DNA of 64,000 bases. Origin: an uncultured Microbacterium sp. GTDB taxonomy: Bacteria > Actinomycetota > Actinomycetes > Actinomycetales > Microbacteriaceae. A program made the position numbers and the translations under genes. Below are positions 32,700 through 41,906 of this stretch, piece by piece. Where the stretch lies: assembly GCF_937927635.1 (NCBI RefSeq), contig NZ_CALBRW010000016.1, forward strand, positions 62,001-126,000. Reading direction: 5' to 3'. How positions within the stretch are numbered: the first letter of the stretch is position 1; each line of letters starts with the position of its first letter. Under the pieces are notes generated by a model. That model worked only from the letters and a program-made list of their open reading frames with translations, did not search any database and was not told where the DNA came from.

Positions 32700-34928
32700 T
32701 CAGGCGACGGTGAACTCCGCGGACAGCAGGTCCTCCTCGCGCGAGGACGGACCGACAAGCAGCGCGAACACTCCGGGCTCCACGACGCGCGCGCCACGGG
32801 CATCGACGATCGTGCAGTCCGCCACCGGCACCTCGAGAGCCACCCGCACAGAGTCCCCGGGCTCCACGCGCACCTGACGGTACGTCTTCAGCTCGCGGTC
32901 GGCCCAGCTCGCCGAGGTCACCTCGTCGCGCACGTACACCTGCACGGTCTCGATCGCCGGCCGCTCGCCGGTGTTGGTCAGGGTGACGGATGCCCGGATC
33001 ACGGCATCCGCGGTCAAGACCGCCGACTCCAGCACGAGATCGCTGTACGTCACCGTCGTGTACGACAGCCCCTGCCCGAAGGCCCACGCCGGCGCCTGCG
33101 TGAGGTCGGCGTAGCGGTCGCCGTGCTGACCGCGCACCTGGTTGTAGTACGTCGGCTGCTGACCGGCGTGCCGGGCGAACGAGATCGGCAGACGGCCCGC
33201 GGGCTCGATGGCGCCCGTGATCAGCTCGGCGATGGCCTGCCCGCCCTTCATGCCCGGGTTGGCGACCCAGATCACGGCCGCCGCATCCCGCACGGATGCC
33301 GGCAGCACCAGCGGCTTGGACGCCATCAGCACCACGATCACCGGCTGACCGGTCGCGATCACGGCATCCAGCAGCTCGCGCTGCCCGCCGATCAGCTCCA
33401 GCGTGGCCGTCGAGCGGCCCTCGCCGTACAGGCCGCGGGCATCGCCGACGACCGCGACCACCGCGTCGGCCGCCGACGCCGCCGCCACAGCCTCGGCGAT
33501 CTGCGCGTCGTCGGCGGGGATCGGCCGCACCACAGGCGGGCGGGGCTGGCCGTCGGGCCACGTCGCGCCGGCGGGATCGGGCTCCAGGCTCAGGATGTCG
33601 GCGCCGCGGGCGTGCACGACCTCCCACGGCGCGATGTCCCGCAGGCCGTCGAGCACGGTGGTGATCATCTCGCGCGGCTGGCCGTCCAGCCAACCGGCCT
33701 GCCCGGAGCCGCCTGCCCAGTCGCCCAGCTGCTCCTGAGCATCATCGGCCAGCGGGCCCACGACCGCGATCCGGCCGACCGACGCAGGCATGAGGGGCAG
33801 CATCCCGTCGTTCTCCAGCAGCACCAGCGAGCGTCGCGCCACCTGCAGGTTCAGCTCGGCGTGCGCGGGCTGCCCCACGATATCCGCCAGTCCCGCCTCG
33901 GGCAGGCGCGGATTCTCGAACAGCCCCAGCTCGAACTTGAGCGTGAGGATGCGGGCGACCGCGCGGTCGAAGTCCGATGGGTCCAGCAGCCCGAGCGAAA
34001 CAGCCTCGAGCGCACCCTCGAAGAACTGCGGCGTGGTCATGACCATGTCGTTACCGGCCTTCACGGCCGCGGCCGCGGCGTGCGCGAAGTCGGGCTGCAC
34101 GCGCTGCTCCCACACCATCCGGCCCACGTTGTCCCAGTCGGTGATGAGCGTGCCGGTGTACCCCCACTCGCCGCGCAGCACGTCGCTGAGCAGCCAGTCG
34201 TTCACGGTGATCGGCACGCCGTCGGTGGTCTGGTAGCCCAGCATGAAGGTGCGGCATCCCTCGCGGGCCACGCGCTCGAAGGGCGGCAGGAACCACGAAC
34301 GCAGCTTGCGGCGCGAGATGTCGGCCTCGCTGGCGTCCCTCCCGCCCTGTGTCTCGGAGTACCCGGCGAAGTGCTTGGCCGTCGCCAGGATCGCGGTCGG
34401 GTCGGTCAGCCCGGAGCCCTGGTAGCCACGCACCATCGCCGAAGCCAGCTCGCCGATGAGGAACGGATCCTCGCCGAACGTCTCGTTCACGCGGCCCCAG
34501 CGCAGGTCGCGGGCGATGCACAGGACCGGCGAGAACGTCCAGTGGATGCCGGTGGCCGCGACCTCCACGGCGGTCGCGCGGGCGACCTGCTCCACCAGGG
34601 AGGCGTCCCACGTCGCCGCCATGCCCAGTTGGGTGGGATAAATGGTGGCGCCGGGCCAGAACGAGTGCCCGTGGATGCAGTCCTCCCCCACCAGCAGCGG
34701 GATGCGCAGCCGGGTCTGCGCGGTCAGGCGGTTGGCCTGCACGATGCGCTCCGGCGAGGTGTGCAGGATCGACCCCACGTGACGCCGCAGCACGTGATCG
34801 CCGATGTCGTCACGGGCATCCAGCTGCAGCATCTGCCCGGCCTTCTCCTCCACGCTCATGCGCGAGAGCAGGTCAGCCACGCGGTCGGGGATGGGGAGAG
34901 AGGCGTCCTGGTAGGGCAGGGAGGTCAA
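32700..34928 (-). CDS. GH3 beta-glucosidase/beta-xylosidase type glycosidase
   Basis: A 742-residue glycoside hydrolase family 3 enzyme: N-terminal TIM barrel (RVADLLSRMSVEEKAGQML, DLRWGRVNETFGEDP, KHFAGYSETQGGRD), the nucleophile Asp in LITDWDNVG near residue 278, the second alpha/beta domain (AVVGPLADDAQEQLGDWAGGSGQ), and a C-terminal fibronectin III-like domain (TNTGERPAIETVQVYV). There is no signal peptide, so it acts on imported oligosaccharides. The start is TTG at 34928, overlapping the permease stop as TTGA. It is last in the Opp/Dpp-type ABC operon, which strongly suggests the importer carries beta-linked oligosaccharides. Confidence 0.93.
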   Translation of the reverse strand: MTSLPYQDASLPIPDRVADLLSRMSVEEKAGQMLQLDARDDIGDHVLRRHVGSILHTSPERIVQANRLTAQTRLRIPLLVGEDCIHGHSFWPGATIYPTQLGMAATWDASLVEQVARATAVEVAATGIHWTFSPVLCIARDLRWGRVNETFGEDPFLIGELASAMVRGYQGSGLTDPTAILATAKHFAGYSETQGGRDASEADISRRKLRSWFLPPFERVAREGCRTFMLGYQTTDGVPITVNDWLLSDVLRGEWGYTGTLITDWDNVGRMVWEQRVQPDFAHAAAAAVKAGNDMVMTTPQFFEGALEAVSLGLLDPSDFDRAVARILTLKFELGLFENPRLPEAGLADIVGQPAHAELNLQVARRSLVLLENDGMLPLMPASVGRIAVVGPLADDAQEQLGDWAGGSGQAGWLDGQPREMITTVLDGLRDIAPWEVVHARGADILSLEPDPAGATWPDGQPRPPVVRPIPADDAQIAEAVAAASAADAVVAVVGDARGLYGEGRSTATLELIGGQRELLDAVIATGQPVIVVLMASKPLVLPASVRDAAAVIWVANPGMKGGQAIAELITGAIEPAGRLPISFARHAGQQPTYYNQVRGQHGDRYADLTQAPAWAFGQGLSYTTVTYSDLVLESAVLTADAVIRASVTLTNTGERPAIETVQVYVRDEVTSASWADRELKTYRQVRVEPGDSVRVALEVPVADCTIVDARGARVVEPGVFALLVGPSSREEDLLSAEFTVA

Positions 34929-35980
34929 CGTGCTGCTTCTTTCGGAGGGTTCTCGTCTGCGGCATCCGGATTCTCGCGATCGGATGCCGGGGCCTGACGC
35001 ACCGCGGTGACGGCCGCGTTCACGTCCAGGCCCTTCTTCTTCATGGCCCGGGCCCGCTCGCCGGCCGAGCGCAGTCGCGGGTTGACGTACTCGTCGATGC
35101 CGAAGTTGATCAGCGCGAGCGCGACGCCCACGAACGCGATGCAGAGACCGGCCGGGACGTACCACCACCAGTAGTCCGGGAACGCGTTGTTCTGCTGCGC
35201 CCAGAACAGGATGGTGCCCCAGTTCAGGTTCGACACCGGGATGACGCCGATGAACGCCAGGGTCGTCAGGCCGAGCACCGCGGCGGTCATGGTGCCGACG
35301 AAGCTGGAGGCGATGATGGCCATCAGGTTCGGCAGCATCTCCACCAGGATGATGCGGTGCAGCGGCTCTCCGTTGGCGCGGGCGGCCTGGATGAAGTCGC
35401 GGTTGCGCAGCGACATGGTCTGCGCGCGCAGCACGCGCGCGCCCCACGCCCAGCCGGTCAGGCCCAGCACGGCGGCGATGATCCACAGCGGCGGGTCGGC
35501 GAACTGCGAGGCGATGATGATCATCAGCGGCAGGCCGGGGATGACCAGGAACACGTTCGACAGCGCCGACAGCGACTCGCTCTTCCAGCCGCGCAGGTAG
35601 CCGGCGGTCACGCCGACCAGCACCGCGGTGACCGTGGCCATGATGGTGGCGAGGAAGCCGACCACCAGCACGCCGCGGGTGCCGTAGACCAGCTGGCTGA
35701 ACACGTCCTCGCCGATGTGCGTGGTGCCCAGCAGATGCTGGAAGGACGGAGGCTGCAGCGTCTGGTCCAGGTGCTGCGCGGTGGGATCGTCGGGTGAGAT
35801 CCACGGCGCGAGGATCGCGACCAGCGTGAAGATCCCGAGGATGATCAGGCCGGCGGCGGACTTCGGGTTGCTGAACATCGCCATGGATGCCTTCAGCTGA
35901 CCCCAGAAGGTCTTGCGCTGCACCTGCGGGCCGGGCAGGGCGGCCTGCTGCGCGATGAGGTTCTGCGTGGGAGCGGTCAT
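34925..35980 (-). CDS. Opp/Dpp-type ABC transporter permease, DppC-like
   Basis: A 351-residue permease with six helices and the DppC N-terminal region (FWGQLKASMAMFSNPKSAAG). The EAA-like loop is RDFIQAARANGEPLHRIILVEMLPN near residue 200, and LLGTTHIGEDVFSQLVYGTR is typical. The C-terminus carries a long charged tail of about 45 residues. It follows the DppB-like gene by one base and overlaps the GH3 gene by 4 bp. Confidence 0.95.
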   Translation of the reverse strand: MTAPTQNLIAQQAALPGPQVQRKTFWGQLKASMAMFSNPKSAAGLIILGIFTLVAILAPWISPDDPTAQHLDQTLQPPSFQHLLGTTHIGEDVFSQLVYGTRGVLVVGFLATIMATVTAVLVGVTAGYLRGWKSESLSALSNVFLVIPGLPLMIIIASQFADPPLWIIAAVLGLTGWAWGARVLRAQTMSLRNRDFIQAARANGEPLHRIILVEMLPNLMAIIASSFVGTMTAAVLGLTTLAFIGVIPVSNLNWGTILFWAQQNNAFPDYWWWYVPAGLCIAFVGVALALINFGIDEYVNPRLRSAGERARAMKKKGLDVNAAVTAVRQAPASDRENPDAADENPPKEAAR

Positions 35981-35981
35981 G

Positions 35982-37109
35982 TCAGGCCTCCGACTGCCGA
36001 GTGCGGGGATCGAGGATCGCGTAGGCGATGTCGGCCAGGATGTTGGCCACGAGCACCGCCAGGACCAGCACCAGGAAGATGCCCTGCATGAGGGCGAAGT
36101 CCTTGGCGTTGGTGGCGCTCAGCAGCAGCAGTCCGATGCCCGGATAGGAGAACACCATCTCCATCACGATGGTGCCGCCGACGATGAACCCCAGCGCCAG
36201 GGCGAAGCTCTGGATCTGCGGCAGCACGGCGTTGCGGGCGGCGTAGCGCCACAGCACGCGCCGGTTGGGCATGCCCTTGGCCTGCGCGACGGTGACGTAG
36301 TCCTCGTCGAGCACGGTGAGCATCATGTTGCGCATGCCCAGCACCCAGCCGCCCAGCGAGACCAGCACGATCGTGATGACCGGCAGCGCCGCGTGCGAGA
36401 CCACCTGCGAGATGAAGTCCGGGTTCCACCCCGGCTCCACGCCCACCTCGTAGGCGTGGCCGGCGGGGAACCAGCCCAGAACGCTGGCGAACACGGCGAT
36501 GAAGATCAGGCCGAGCCAGAAGTACGGCACGGTGCCCAGGAACGTGGTGATGGGCACCAGGGAGTCCAGGCCGCCGCCGCGCTTCCAGCCGATCACCGCG
36601 CCGAGCACGGTGCCGATGATGAACGAGATGACGGTGGCGACGCCGACCAGACCGAGCGTCCACGGCAGCGCCGAGGCGATGGCATCCCCCACCGGCGCCA
36701 GGCCCGTGGAGATGGAGAGGCCCAGGTCGCCGTGCAGCAGGTTCCCCCAGTAGTCCAGGTACTGTTGCCACAGCGGCACCGACTTGTCCAGGCCGAACAG
36801 CGCGCGCAGCGCCTTCTCGGCCTCCGGTGGCAGCTGACCCTGGCTCCGTGCCATGTACGTGTCGACCGCGTCGCCCTTCATGAGCCGCGGCAGGAAGAAG
36901 TTGATGGTGATGGCCGCCCACGCGGTGAACAGGTAGAACAGCACCCGTCCGCCGATGAACCGCCAGGGCACGCGGATGCTGCCGCGCTCCGCGCGTGTGG
37001 CGGTGGTGCCCACCAGTGTCGGGTCGAGGGGGGCGGCGGATGCCTGATCCGCCGCGGACTCGGCGGATGCCGCGCTCGCGGTCAGGTCGACGGACGTCGG
37101 GTCGCTCAT
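35982..37109 (-). CDS. Opp/Dpp-type ABC transporter permease, DppB-like
   Basis: A 375-residue permease with about six helices. An unusual Ala/Ser-rich cytoplasmic extension of about 50 residues precedes the first helix (VLFYLFTAWAAITINFFLPR). The EAA-like motif is EDYVTVAQAKGMPNRRVLWRYAARNA near residue 275. It starts with an ATG overlapping the ATPase stop by 4 bp and pairs with the DppC-like permease. Confidence 0.95.
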   Translation of the reverse strand: MSDPTSVDLTASAASAESAADQASAAPLDPTLVGTTATRAERGSIRVPWRFIGGRVLFYLFTAWAAITINFFLPRLMKGDAVDTYMARSQGQLPPEAEKALRALFGLDKSVPLWQQYLDYWGNLLHGDLGLSISTGLAPVGDAIASALPWTLGLVGVATVISFIIGTVLGAVIGWKRGGGLDSLVPITTFLGTVPYFWLGLIFIAVFASVLGWFPAGHAYEVGVEPGWNPDFISQVVSHAALPVITIVLVSLGGWVLGMRNMMLTVLDEDYVTVAQAKGMPNRRVLWRYAARNAVLPQIQSFALALGFIVGGTIVMEMVFSYPGIGLLLLSATNAKDFALMQGIFLVLVLAVLVANILADIAYAILDPRTRQSEA

Positions 37110-37909
37110 CGCGCACCTCCTGCGGCGTGGGTCCGGAAGAACTCCTCCGGGTCGGGGGATGCCGCGCGCAGCTCGCGCGTGTACGGGTCCTCGGGATGCA
37201 GGATGACGTCATCGGCGGGGCCGTACTCCACGACCCTGCCCTGGTTGAGCACCATGATCTCGTCGCTGAAGTGCCGCGCGGTGGCCAGGTCGTGCGTGAT
37301 GTACAGCACACCCAGGCCCTGCTCGCGCTGCAGGTCGGCCAGCAGGTTCAGCACGCCCAGGCGCAGCGAGACGTCCAGCATCGAGACCGGTTCGTCGGCG
37401 ATCAGCATCACCGGACGGGATGCCAGGGCGCGGGCGATCGCGACGCGCTGGCGCTGCCCGCCGCTCAGCTCGTGCGGGCGGCGCTCGAGCACGGCATCCG
37501 GATCCAGCTTCACCCGCTCCAGCAGGCGGCGCACCTCGTCGTCGATCTCCTTGGCCGGCACGACCCGGTCCAGCTTCAGCGGACGCTCGATGTGGTGCCG
37601 GATGGAGTGGTACGGGTTCAGTGACGCGAACGGGTCCTGGAACACCATGCGCAGCTGCTGGCGGTAGCGGCGCAGCCCGCGGCCGCTGCGCGGGATGGGC
37701 GAGCCGTCCAGCAGGATCCGCCCGTGCGTGGGGGTCTCCAGCTGGGTGAGGATCTTCGCGATGGTCGACTTGCCGCTGCCGGACTGGCCGACCAGCCCGA
37801 TGGTCTGGTGCGAGTGCAGGGTGAAGCTCACGTCGTCGAGGGCCTTCATCTGGCCCGACCCTCGCACGTTGTAGATCTTGGTGACGTTCTGGAACTCGAG
37901 GGTCGTCAT
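37106..37909 (-). CDS. Opp/Dpp-type ABC transporter ATP-binding protein, DppF-like
   Basis: A 267-residue ATPase: Walker A GQSGSGKST near residue 41, Q-loop MVFQDPFASLNP, signature LSGGQRQR, Walker B LIADEPVSMLD, and H-loop ITHD. It lacks the usual long C-terminal oligopeptide-type extension with a cysteine cluster. Overlaps of 4 bp on both sides mark tight coupling within the operon. Confidence 0.95.
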   Translation of the reverse strand: MTTLEFQNVTKIYNVRGSGQMKALDDVSFTLHSHQTIGLVGQSGSGKSTIAKILTQLETPTHGRILLDGSPIPRSGRGLRRYRQQLRMVFQDPFASLNPYHSIRHHIERPLKLDRVVPAKEIDDEVRRLLERVKLDPDAVLERRPHELSGGQRQRVAIARALASRPVMLIADEPVSMLDVSLRLGVLNLLADLQREQGLGVLYITHDLATARHFSDEIMVLNQGRVVEYGPADDVILHPEDPYTRELRAASPDPEEFFRTHAAGGAR

Positions 37910-38730
37910 CGCACCACCACTCCTCTCTCGCCGGTGAGGCGCGGGAACGAGCGCAGCAGGCTCTTCGTGTACTCGTGCTGGGGGTTCGTCCACAGCTCCC
38001 TGGCATCCGCCAGCTCGACGATCGCGCCCTCGCGCATGACGGCGATGCGGTCGCTGATCTCCAGCAGCAGCGGCAGGTCGTGGGTGATGAAGATCACCGA
38101 GAACCCGAACTCGTGCCGCAGCTGCGAGATCTGCTTGAGGATCTCGCGCTGCACCAGCACGTCCAGCGCCGTGGTGGGCTCGTCCATCACCATCAGCTGA
38201 GGGCGCAGGGCCAGCGCCATGGCGATCATGACGCGCTGCCGCATGCCGCCGGAGAGCTCGTGCGGGTACGAGCGCGCGCGCTGCGCGCCCACCTTCACGA
38301 TCTCCAGCAGCTCGGCCACGGCGGCGCGGCGCTGCCTGCGCCCCAGCTGCGGACGGTGCACCTCGAACACGTCCTCCAGCTGCGAGCCGATGGTCGCTAC
38401 CGGGTTGAGCGCGTTCATCGCGCCCTGGAACACCATCGAGATCTTGTCCCACCGGAAGCGCCGCATCTGCTCGGTCTCCAGCGAGTGGAGGTCGATGTCG
38501 GTGCCGTCCTCGTCGTGGAAGACGACGCTGCCGCCGGTGATCACGGCCGGCGGCTTGAGCAGGCGCTGCACGCCGTAGGCGAGGGTGGTCTTGCCGCTGC
38601 CGCTCTCACCGGCCAGGCCGATGATCTCGCCGCGGTGCACGTCGAGCGTGACATGCGTGACCGCCTCGACCGGAGGATCGACGTCGTACACGACCGAGAA
38701 GTCGCGTATCGAGAGGAGGGTGTCTGTCAT
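37906..38730 (-). CDS. Opp/Dpp-type ABC transporter ATP-binding protein, DppD-like
   Basis: A 274-residue ATPase with Walker A GESGSGKTT near residue 42, the Q-loop MVFQGAMNALNP, signature LSGGMRQR, Walker B LMVMDEPTTALD and H-loop FITHD. It is the partner of the DppF-like protein. It is separated from the SBP gene by 92 bp containing a strong 20-bp hairpin (38760-38807), which probably sets lower expression than for the binding protein. Confidence 0.95.
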   Translation of the reverse strand: MTDTLLSIRDFSVVYDVDPPVEAVTHVTLDVHRGEIIGLAGESGSGKTTLAYGVQRLLKPPAVITGGSVVFHDEDGTDIDLHSLETEQMRRFRWDKISMVFQGAMNALNPVATIGSQLEDVFEVHRPQLGRRQRRAAVAELLEIVKVGAQRARSYPHELSGGMRQRVMIAMALALRPQLMVMDEPTTALDVLVQREILKQISQLRHEFGFSVIFITHDLPLLLEISDRIAVMREGAIVELADARELWTNPQHEYTKSLLRSFPRLTGERGVVVR

Positions 38731-38759
38731 GAGGTCGCTGCTTTCCAGGACGAGGTCCG

Positions 38760-38807
38760 CTTCGGCAGGCTCAGGGACCGCAGGGCGGGTCCCTGAGCCT
38801 GCCGAAG
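38760..38807. repeat. Strong intra-operon hairpin after the SBP gene
   Basis: CTTCGGCAGGCTCAGGGACC (38760-38779) and its exact complement (38788-38807) are separated by 8 bases. It has no T run, so it is more likely an mRNA stabiliser or attenuator than a simple terminator, comparable in position to the REP sequences after malE. The arm is a variant of the repeat at 7488-7509. Confidence 0.85.
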
Positions 38808-38822
38808 GGCCAGGGGAGTGCG

Positions 38823-40493
38823 TTACTTGACGGGCTTCAGCTTCATCAGCACCTGCACGGCCGTCGCCTGCGTCGGGTCGGCGGTGGCGTACGGGTCCTC
38901 CTCGCTGGGCCACCCGGTGTAGTTGCGGGTGTTGTACTGGCCGAGCATCGGGTGGGTGCCGATCGGGATGGCGGGGACGTCCTCGACGAAGATCTTCTCG
39001 ATCTTGTTCAGCGCCTCGGTGCGGGTGGCCTCATCGGATGCCTGCGCGTACTCCTTCAGCAGCGCCGTGGCCTCGGGGTTGTTGTAGCGTCCGAAGTTGT
39101 CGGACACCTTGCCGCCGGAAGCCTGCTCCAGGTACGTGCCGTTCATCAGGTCGTCGTAGATGTGCCACGGGTTCGAGCCGGAGCCCGACCAGTGCAGCGC
39201 CGCCTCGAAGTTGCCGGTGGCCATGTTGGTGTTCCAGGTGTCGGCATCCGGGGTCGCAACCTTCGCGTCGGCGCCGAGCGTCTTCTTCACCTGGCTGGCC
39301 ACCAGCTGGATGCCGGTGACGTAGTCGTTCCATCCCTGGGGGTCCTGCAGGGTGAACGAGACGGGCTGACCGGACGGGTTCATCAGCGCGCCGTCCTTCC
39401 AGGTGTAGCCGGCGTCGGTGAGCACCTTCTTGGCGCCGTCGACGTCGATCGAGAACTCCTTGTCCTTGTACTCCGGTGCGATGTACTGGTCGCCGGTGGG
39501 CTGCGGGATGCCGGTGACGTTCTTCAGCTCGGGACCGGCGTTGCTGCGCGCCTTCTCGGCGTGCGCCTTGCGGTCGACGACCATGTTGACGGCCTTGCGG
39601 AACGCGACGTCGTCGAACGGCGCCTTGGTGGTGTTGACCAGGATCATGTCGGGGCTGAGCACGTTGGCGCCCCAGAACACGTTGTGCTTGGGGTCCTTGT
39701 CGACGAAGTTGGTCTGGTAGTCGGTGATGAAGATCTGCGTCCAGTCGGCCTCCTTGCTCTGCAGCGCGCGCAGCAGGCCGGTGTTGTCGTTGTACTCCAG
39801 GTACTTCAGCTGAGCGACGGGGACCTTGCCGCCCCAGTAGTCGGTGCGGGCGTTGAGCACCACGCCCTGCGACGAGAAGCTCTTGATCGTGTAGGGGCCG
39901 GTGCCGATGGCATCCTTCACCGGGTCCTTGGTCGGGTCGGCGATGTCCTTCCACTGGTGCTCGGGGACGATGCTGACCTGCAGCACGTCGCCCTGCTTGA
40001 CGAACTTCGACTCGCCGAAGGTCATGACGACGTTCTCGCCGTCCTTCTTGATGTCGGTGAGCTTCATGCCGCCGAGGTCGAGTGCGGGGGTGTTCTTGAT
40101 GAGGTTGTAGGTGAAGATGATGTCGTCGGCCGTGAACGGTTTGCCGTCGTTCCACTTCACGTCCTTGCGCGGAGTGACGGTCAGCTGCGTGTAGTCGCTG
40201 TTCCACTCCACCTTGGAGGCCAGCCACGGGGTGGTCTCGTTCTTGCCGACGGGGTTGACCATCGCGAGGGGCTCGTAGATCATCCGGTCGTACGCCAGGG
40301 ATGCCCCTGAGCCGGTGCCGATGAACGGGTTGTTGATCTGCGTGGAGAGAACGCCCGAGCCGTCCGGCTTGGCGATCGTCAGCGATCCACCGCCTTCGGC
40401 GCTGGGTGAGCTGCTGGATGAGCATCCGGTCAGCGCCATGGCACTGATCGCGGCGATCGCGGATGCCGCGATCAGATACTTCTTGAGCTTCAT
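38823..40493 (-). CDS. Opp/Dpp-type ABC transporter substrate-binding lipoprotein
   Basis: A 556-residue family 5 extracellular solute-binding lipoprotein. The signal peptide MKLKKYLIAASAIAAISAMA is followed by the lipobox LTGC and a Ser-rich linker. Family features include LTVTPRKDVKWNDGKPFTADDIIFTYN, FRKAVNMVVDRKAHAEKA and a C-terminal EKIFVEDVPAIPIG. Family 5 proteins bind peptides or, in several bacteria, oligosaccharides such as beta-glucans and xyloglucan; the GH3 gene in the same operon favours the latter. GGAGAAGC precedes the ATG. It is the first gene of the six-gene operon. Confidence 0.94.
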   Translation of the reverse strand: MKLKKYLIAASAIAAISAMALTGCSSSSSPSAEGGGSLTIAKPDGSGVLSTQINNPFIGTGSGASLAYDRMIYEPLAMVNPVGKNETTPWLASKVEWNSDYTQLTVTPRKDVKWNDGKPFTADDIIFTYNLIKNTPALDLGGMKLTDIKKDGENVVMTFGESKFVKQGDVLQVSIVPEHQWKDIADPTKDPVKDAIGTGPYTIKSFSSQGVVLNARTDYWGGKVPVAQLKYLEYNDNTGLLRALQSKEADWTQIFITDYQTNFVDKDPKHNVFWGANVLSPDMILVNTTKAPFDDVAFRKAVNMVVDRKAHAEKARSNAGPELKNVTGIPQPTGDQYIAPEYKDKEFSIDVDGAKKVLTDAGYTWKDGALMNPSGQPVSFTLQDPQGWNDYVTGIQLVASQVKKTLGADAKVATPDADTWNTNMATGNFEAALHWSGSGSNPWHIYDDLMNGTYLEQASGGKVSDNFGRYNNPEATALLKEYAQASDEATRTEALNKIEKIFVEDVPAIPIGTHPMLGQYNTRNYTGWPSEEDPYATADPTQATAVQVLMKLKPVK

Positions 40494-40579
40494 TGCTTCT
40501 CCTAGGGCACGGTGTCCTGGTGTCGGGAACGGCGAGCGGCGACGCTCGGGATCCATTCACTTACTGACGAGAAAGTGAA

Positions 40580-40606
40580 CTGACGAGTAGATTACCTACT
40601 CGTCAG
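40580..40606. promoter_or_regulatory. TetR operator in the divergent promoter region
   Basis: The arms CTGACGAGTAG (40580-40590) and CTACTCGTCAG (40596-40606) pair perfectly around five bases. A further half-site TTACTGACGAG lies at 40561-40571, suggesting cooperative binding or two dimers. It lies between the ABC operon and tetR. Confidence 0.85.
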
Positions 40607-40660
40607 TAAGCTGGCAAGCGAGCATTATCAGACCGTTACACTCGCCCTGAGGGAGGAACC

Positions 40661-41302
40661 GTGCCGAAGGCCGAGCAGGACAAGCCCCGCAGTCGAGCGG
40701 CGCAGCTCAAGCGCGTCGAGATCCTGAAGGCCGCCGTCGACATCTTCGGCAGCAAGGGGTCCACCAACGGCACCCTCGCCGACGTCGCCGAGCAGGTCGG
40801 ACTCACGCACGCCGGCGTGCTGCACCACTTCGGCTCCAAGCAGAGGCTGCTGCTGGAGGTGCTGGCCTATCGCGACCAGGCCGACGTGGCCGAGCTGCAC
40901 GAGAGCCACATCCCCGGCGGGCTGGAGCTGTTCCTGCACCTGGTGCGGACCGCGTTCGTGAACGAGACCCGCCCCGGCATCGTGCAGGCGTACACCGTGC
41001 TGTCCTCCGAGTCCGTCACCGACGGACATCCGGGCCGGCCGTACTTCGAGGACCGGTACACGACCCTGCGCCGGGAGGTGAGCGAGGCGTTCGCCGTGCT
41101 GTGCGCGGCGGAGGGCGTGACCGACACGAGCACCGTCGCCGCGGCATCCGCCAGCATCCTGGCCGTCATGGACGGACTGCAGCTGCAGTGGCTGCTGCAC
41201 CCCGAGGTCGTCGAGCTGGGTGCCGCCAGCGAGTTCGCGATCACCGCGATCGTGAACGCGGTGCTGCACCCCGCCCCTCCCCTGGAGTCGTACCCGCACT
41301 GA
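40661..41302 (+). CDS. TetR family regulator of the oligosaccharide ABC operon
   Basis: A 213-residue regulator. The N-terminal TetR HTH spans residues ~17-62 (RVEILKAAVDIFGSKGSTNG, LADVAEQVGLTHAGVLHHFG), followed by a helical ligand-binding domain. The start is GTG with GGGAGGA upstream. It is divergent from the SBP-ABC-GH3 operon with a near-perfect dyad between them, so it is the probable local repressor. TetR control of a glycosidase/importer operon is less common than LacI control. Confidence 0.92.
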   Translation: MPKAEQDKPRSRAAQLKRVEILKAAVDIFGSKGSTNGTLADVAEQVGLTHAGVLHHFGSKQRLLLEVLAYRDQADVAELHESHIPGGLELFLHLVRTAFVNETRPGIVQAYTVLSSESVTDGHPGRPYFEDRYTTLRREVSEAFAVLCAAEGVTDTSTVAAASASILAVMDGLQLQWLLHPEVVELGAASEFAITAIVNAVLHPAPPLESYPH

Positions 41303-41384
41303 CAGGGCCCATCCATACGGCGCAACCGGCCCTCTATTCCGCTGATCCAGGACGCCTCGCGCCACATGGACGGGCTTTCGCGGG

Positions 41385-41781
41385 TCAGAGCACGGGGCGG
41401 CGGTCCACCCGGTGGGCCAGCAGCAGGTGCACGACCAGGGAGAGCGTCAGCCGAGATCACCCGCCCGCTCATGGCCCACCCGTACCTCGGCGCCACGGCG
41501 ACGACCAGGTTGCCGATCGCGAACACCGCCAGCGCGACGGCGATCGTGCGCTTGCGCTCGAACCTGCCGGTGAGCGCTCCGAGCAGAGGGCCTGCGACCG
41601 CGCTTGTCAGCGCGAAGACGCTCATCAGCTGCCCCGCCGCCGCTTCGTCGACACGCAGATCGCCCGCGATCTGCGGTAGCAGTCCCGTGAGGACGTAGCC
41701 GTCGATGCCCATGGAGAAGTTCGCGACGGAGAGCCACAGCAGTGCTGCGAAGCCGCCGGACCGCGTGTCGTCTCTCGCCAC
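41385..41781 (-). pseudogene. MFS transporter remnant with internal deletion and frameshift
   Basis: From GTG 41781 the frame encodes the first ~105 residues of an MFS permease (LLWLSVANFSMGIDGYVLTG, then a GxLxGRFERKRTI loop typical of helix 2-3). Homology stops after WAMSGRVISA. In the +1 frame the sequence continues directly into a hydrophobic C-terminal tail (TLSLVVHLLLAHRVDRRPVL) and a stop at 41385. Roughly 300 residues, most of the usual ~400-residue protein, are missing, so the gene has lost an internal segment and its frame. Confidence 0.8.
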
Positions 41782-41860
41782 CGATCCATCCTCGCAGAGC
41801 GCGGCCTCCGCCCGGCACCCACACCCGGCCACGGGATGCCGGACAGCACCGGAGACACGG

Positions 41861-41892
41861 AACCGGCCCGGACTCGATGGTCCGGGCCGGTT
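41861..41892 (-). terminator. Hairpin downstream of the cold-shock gene
   Basis: AACCGGCCCGGAC (41861-41873) and GTCCGGGCCGGTT (41880-41892) form a perfect 13-bp stem with a 6-base loop, 15 bases past the stop of csp. There is no clear T run. Confidence 0.7.
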
Positions 41893-41906
41893 CTGCGTCG
41901 CTTCGA

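Noticed and set aside
41303..41384. Terminator after tetR
   Set aside because: Only a 6-bp AGGGCC/GGCCCT pair with a long loop and no T run was found.
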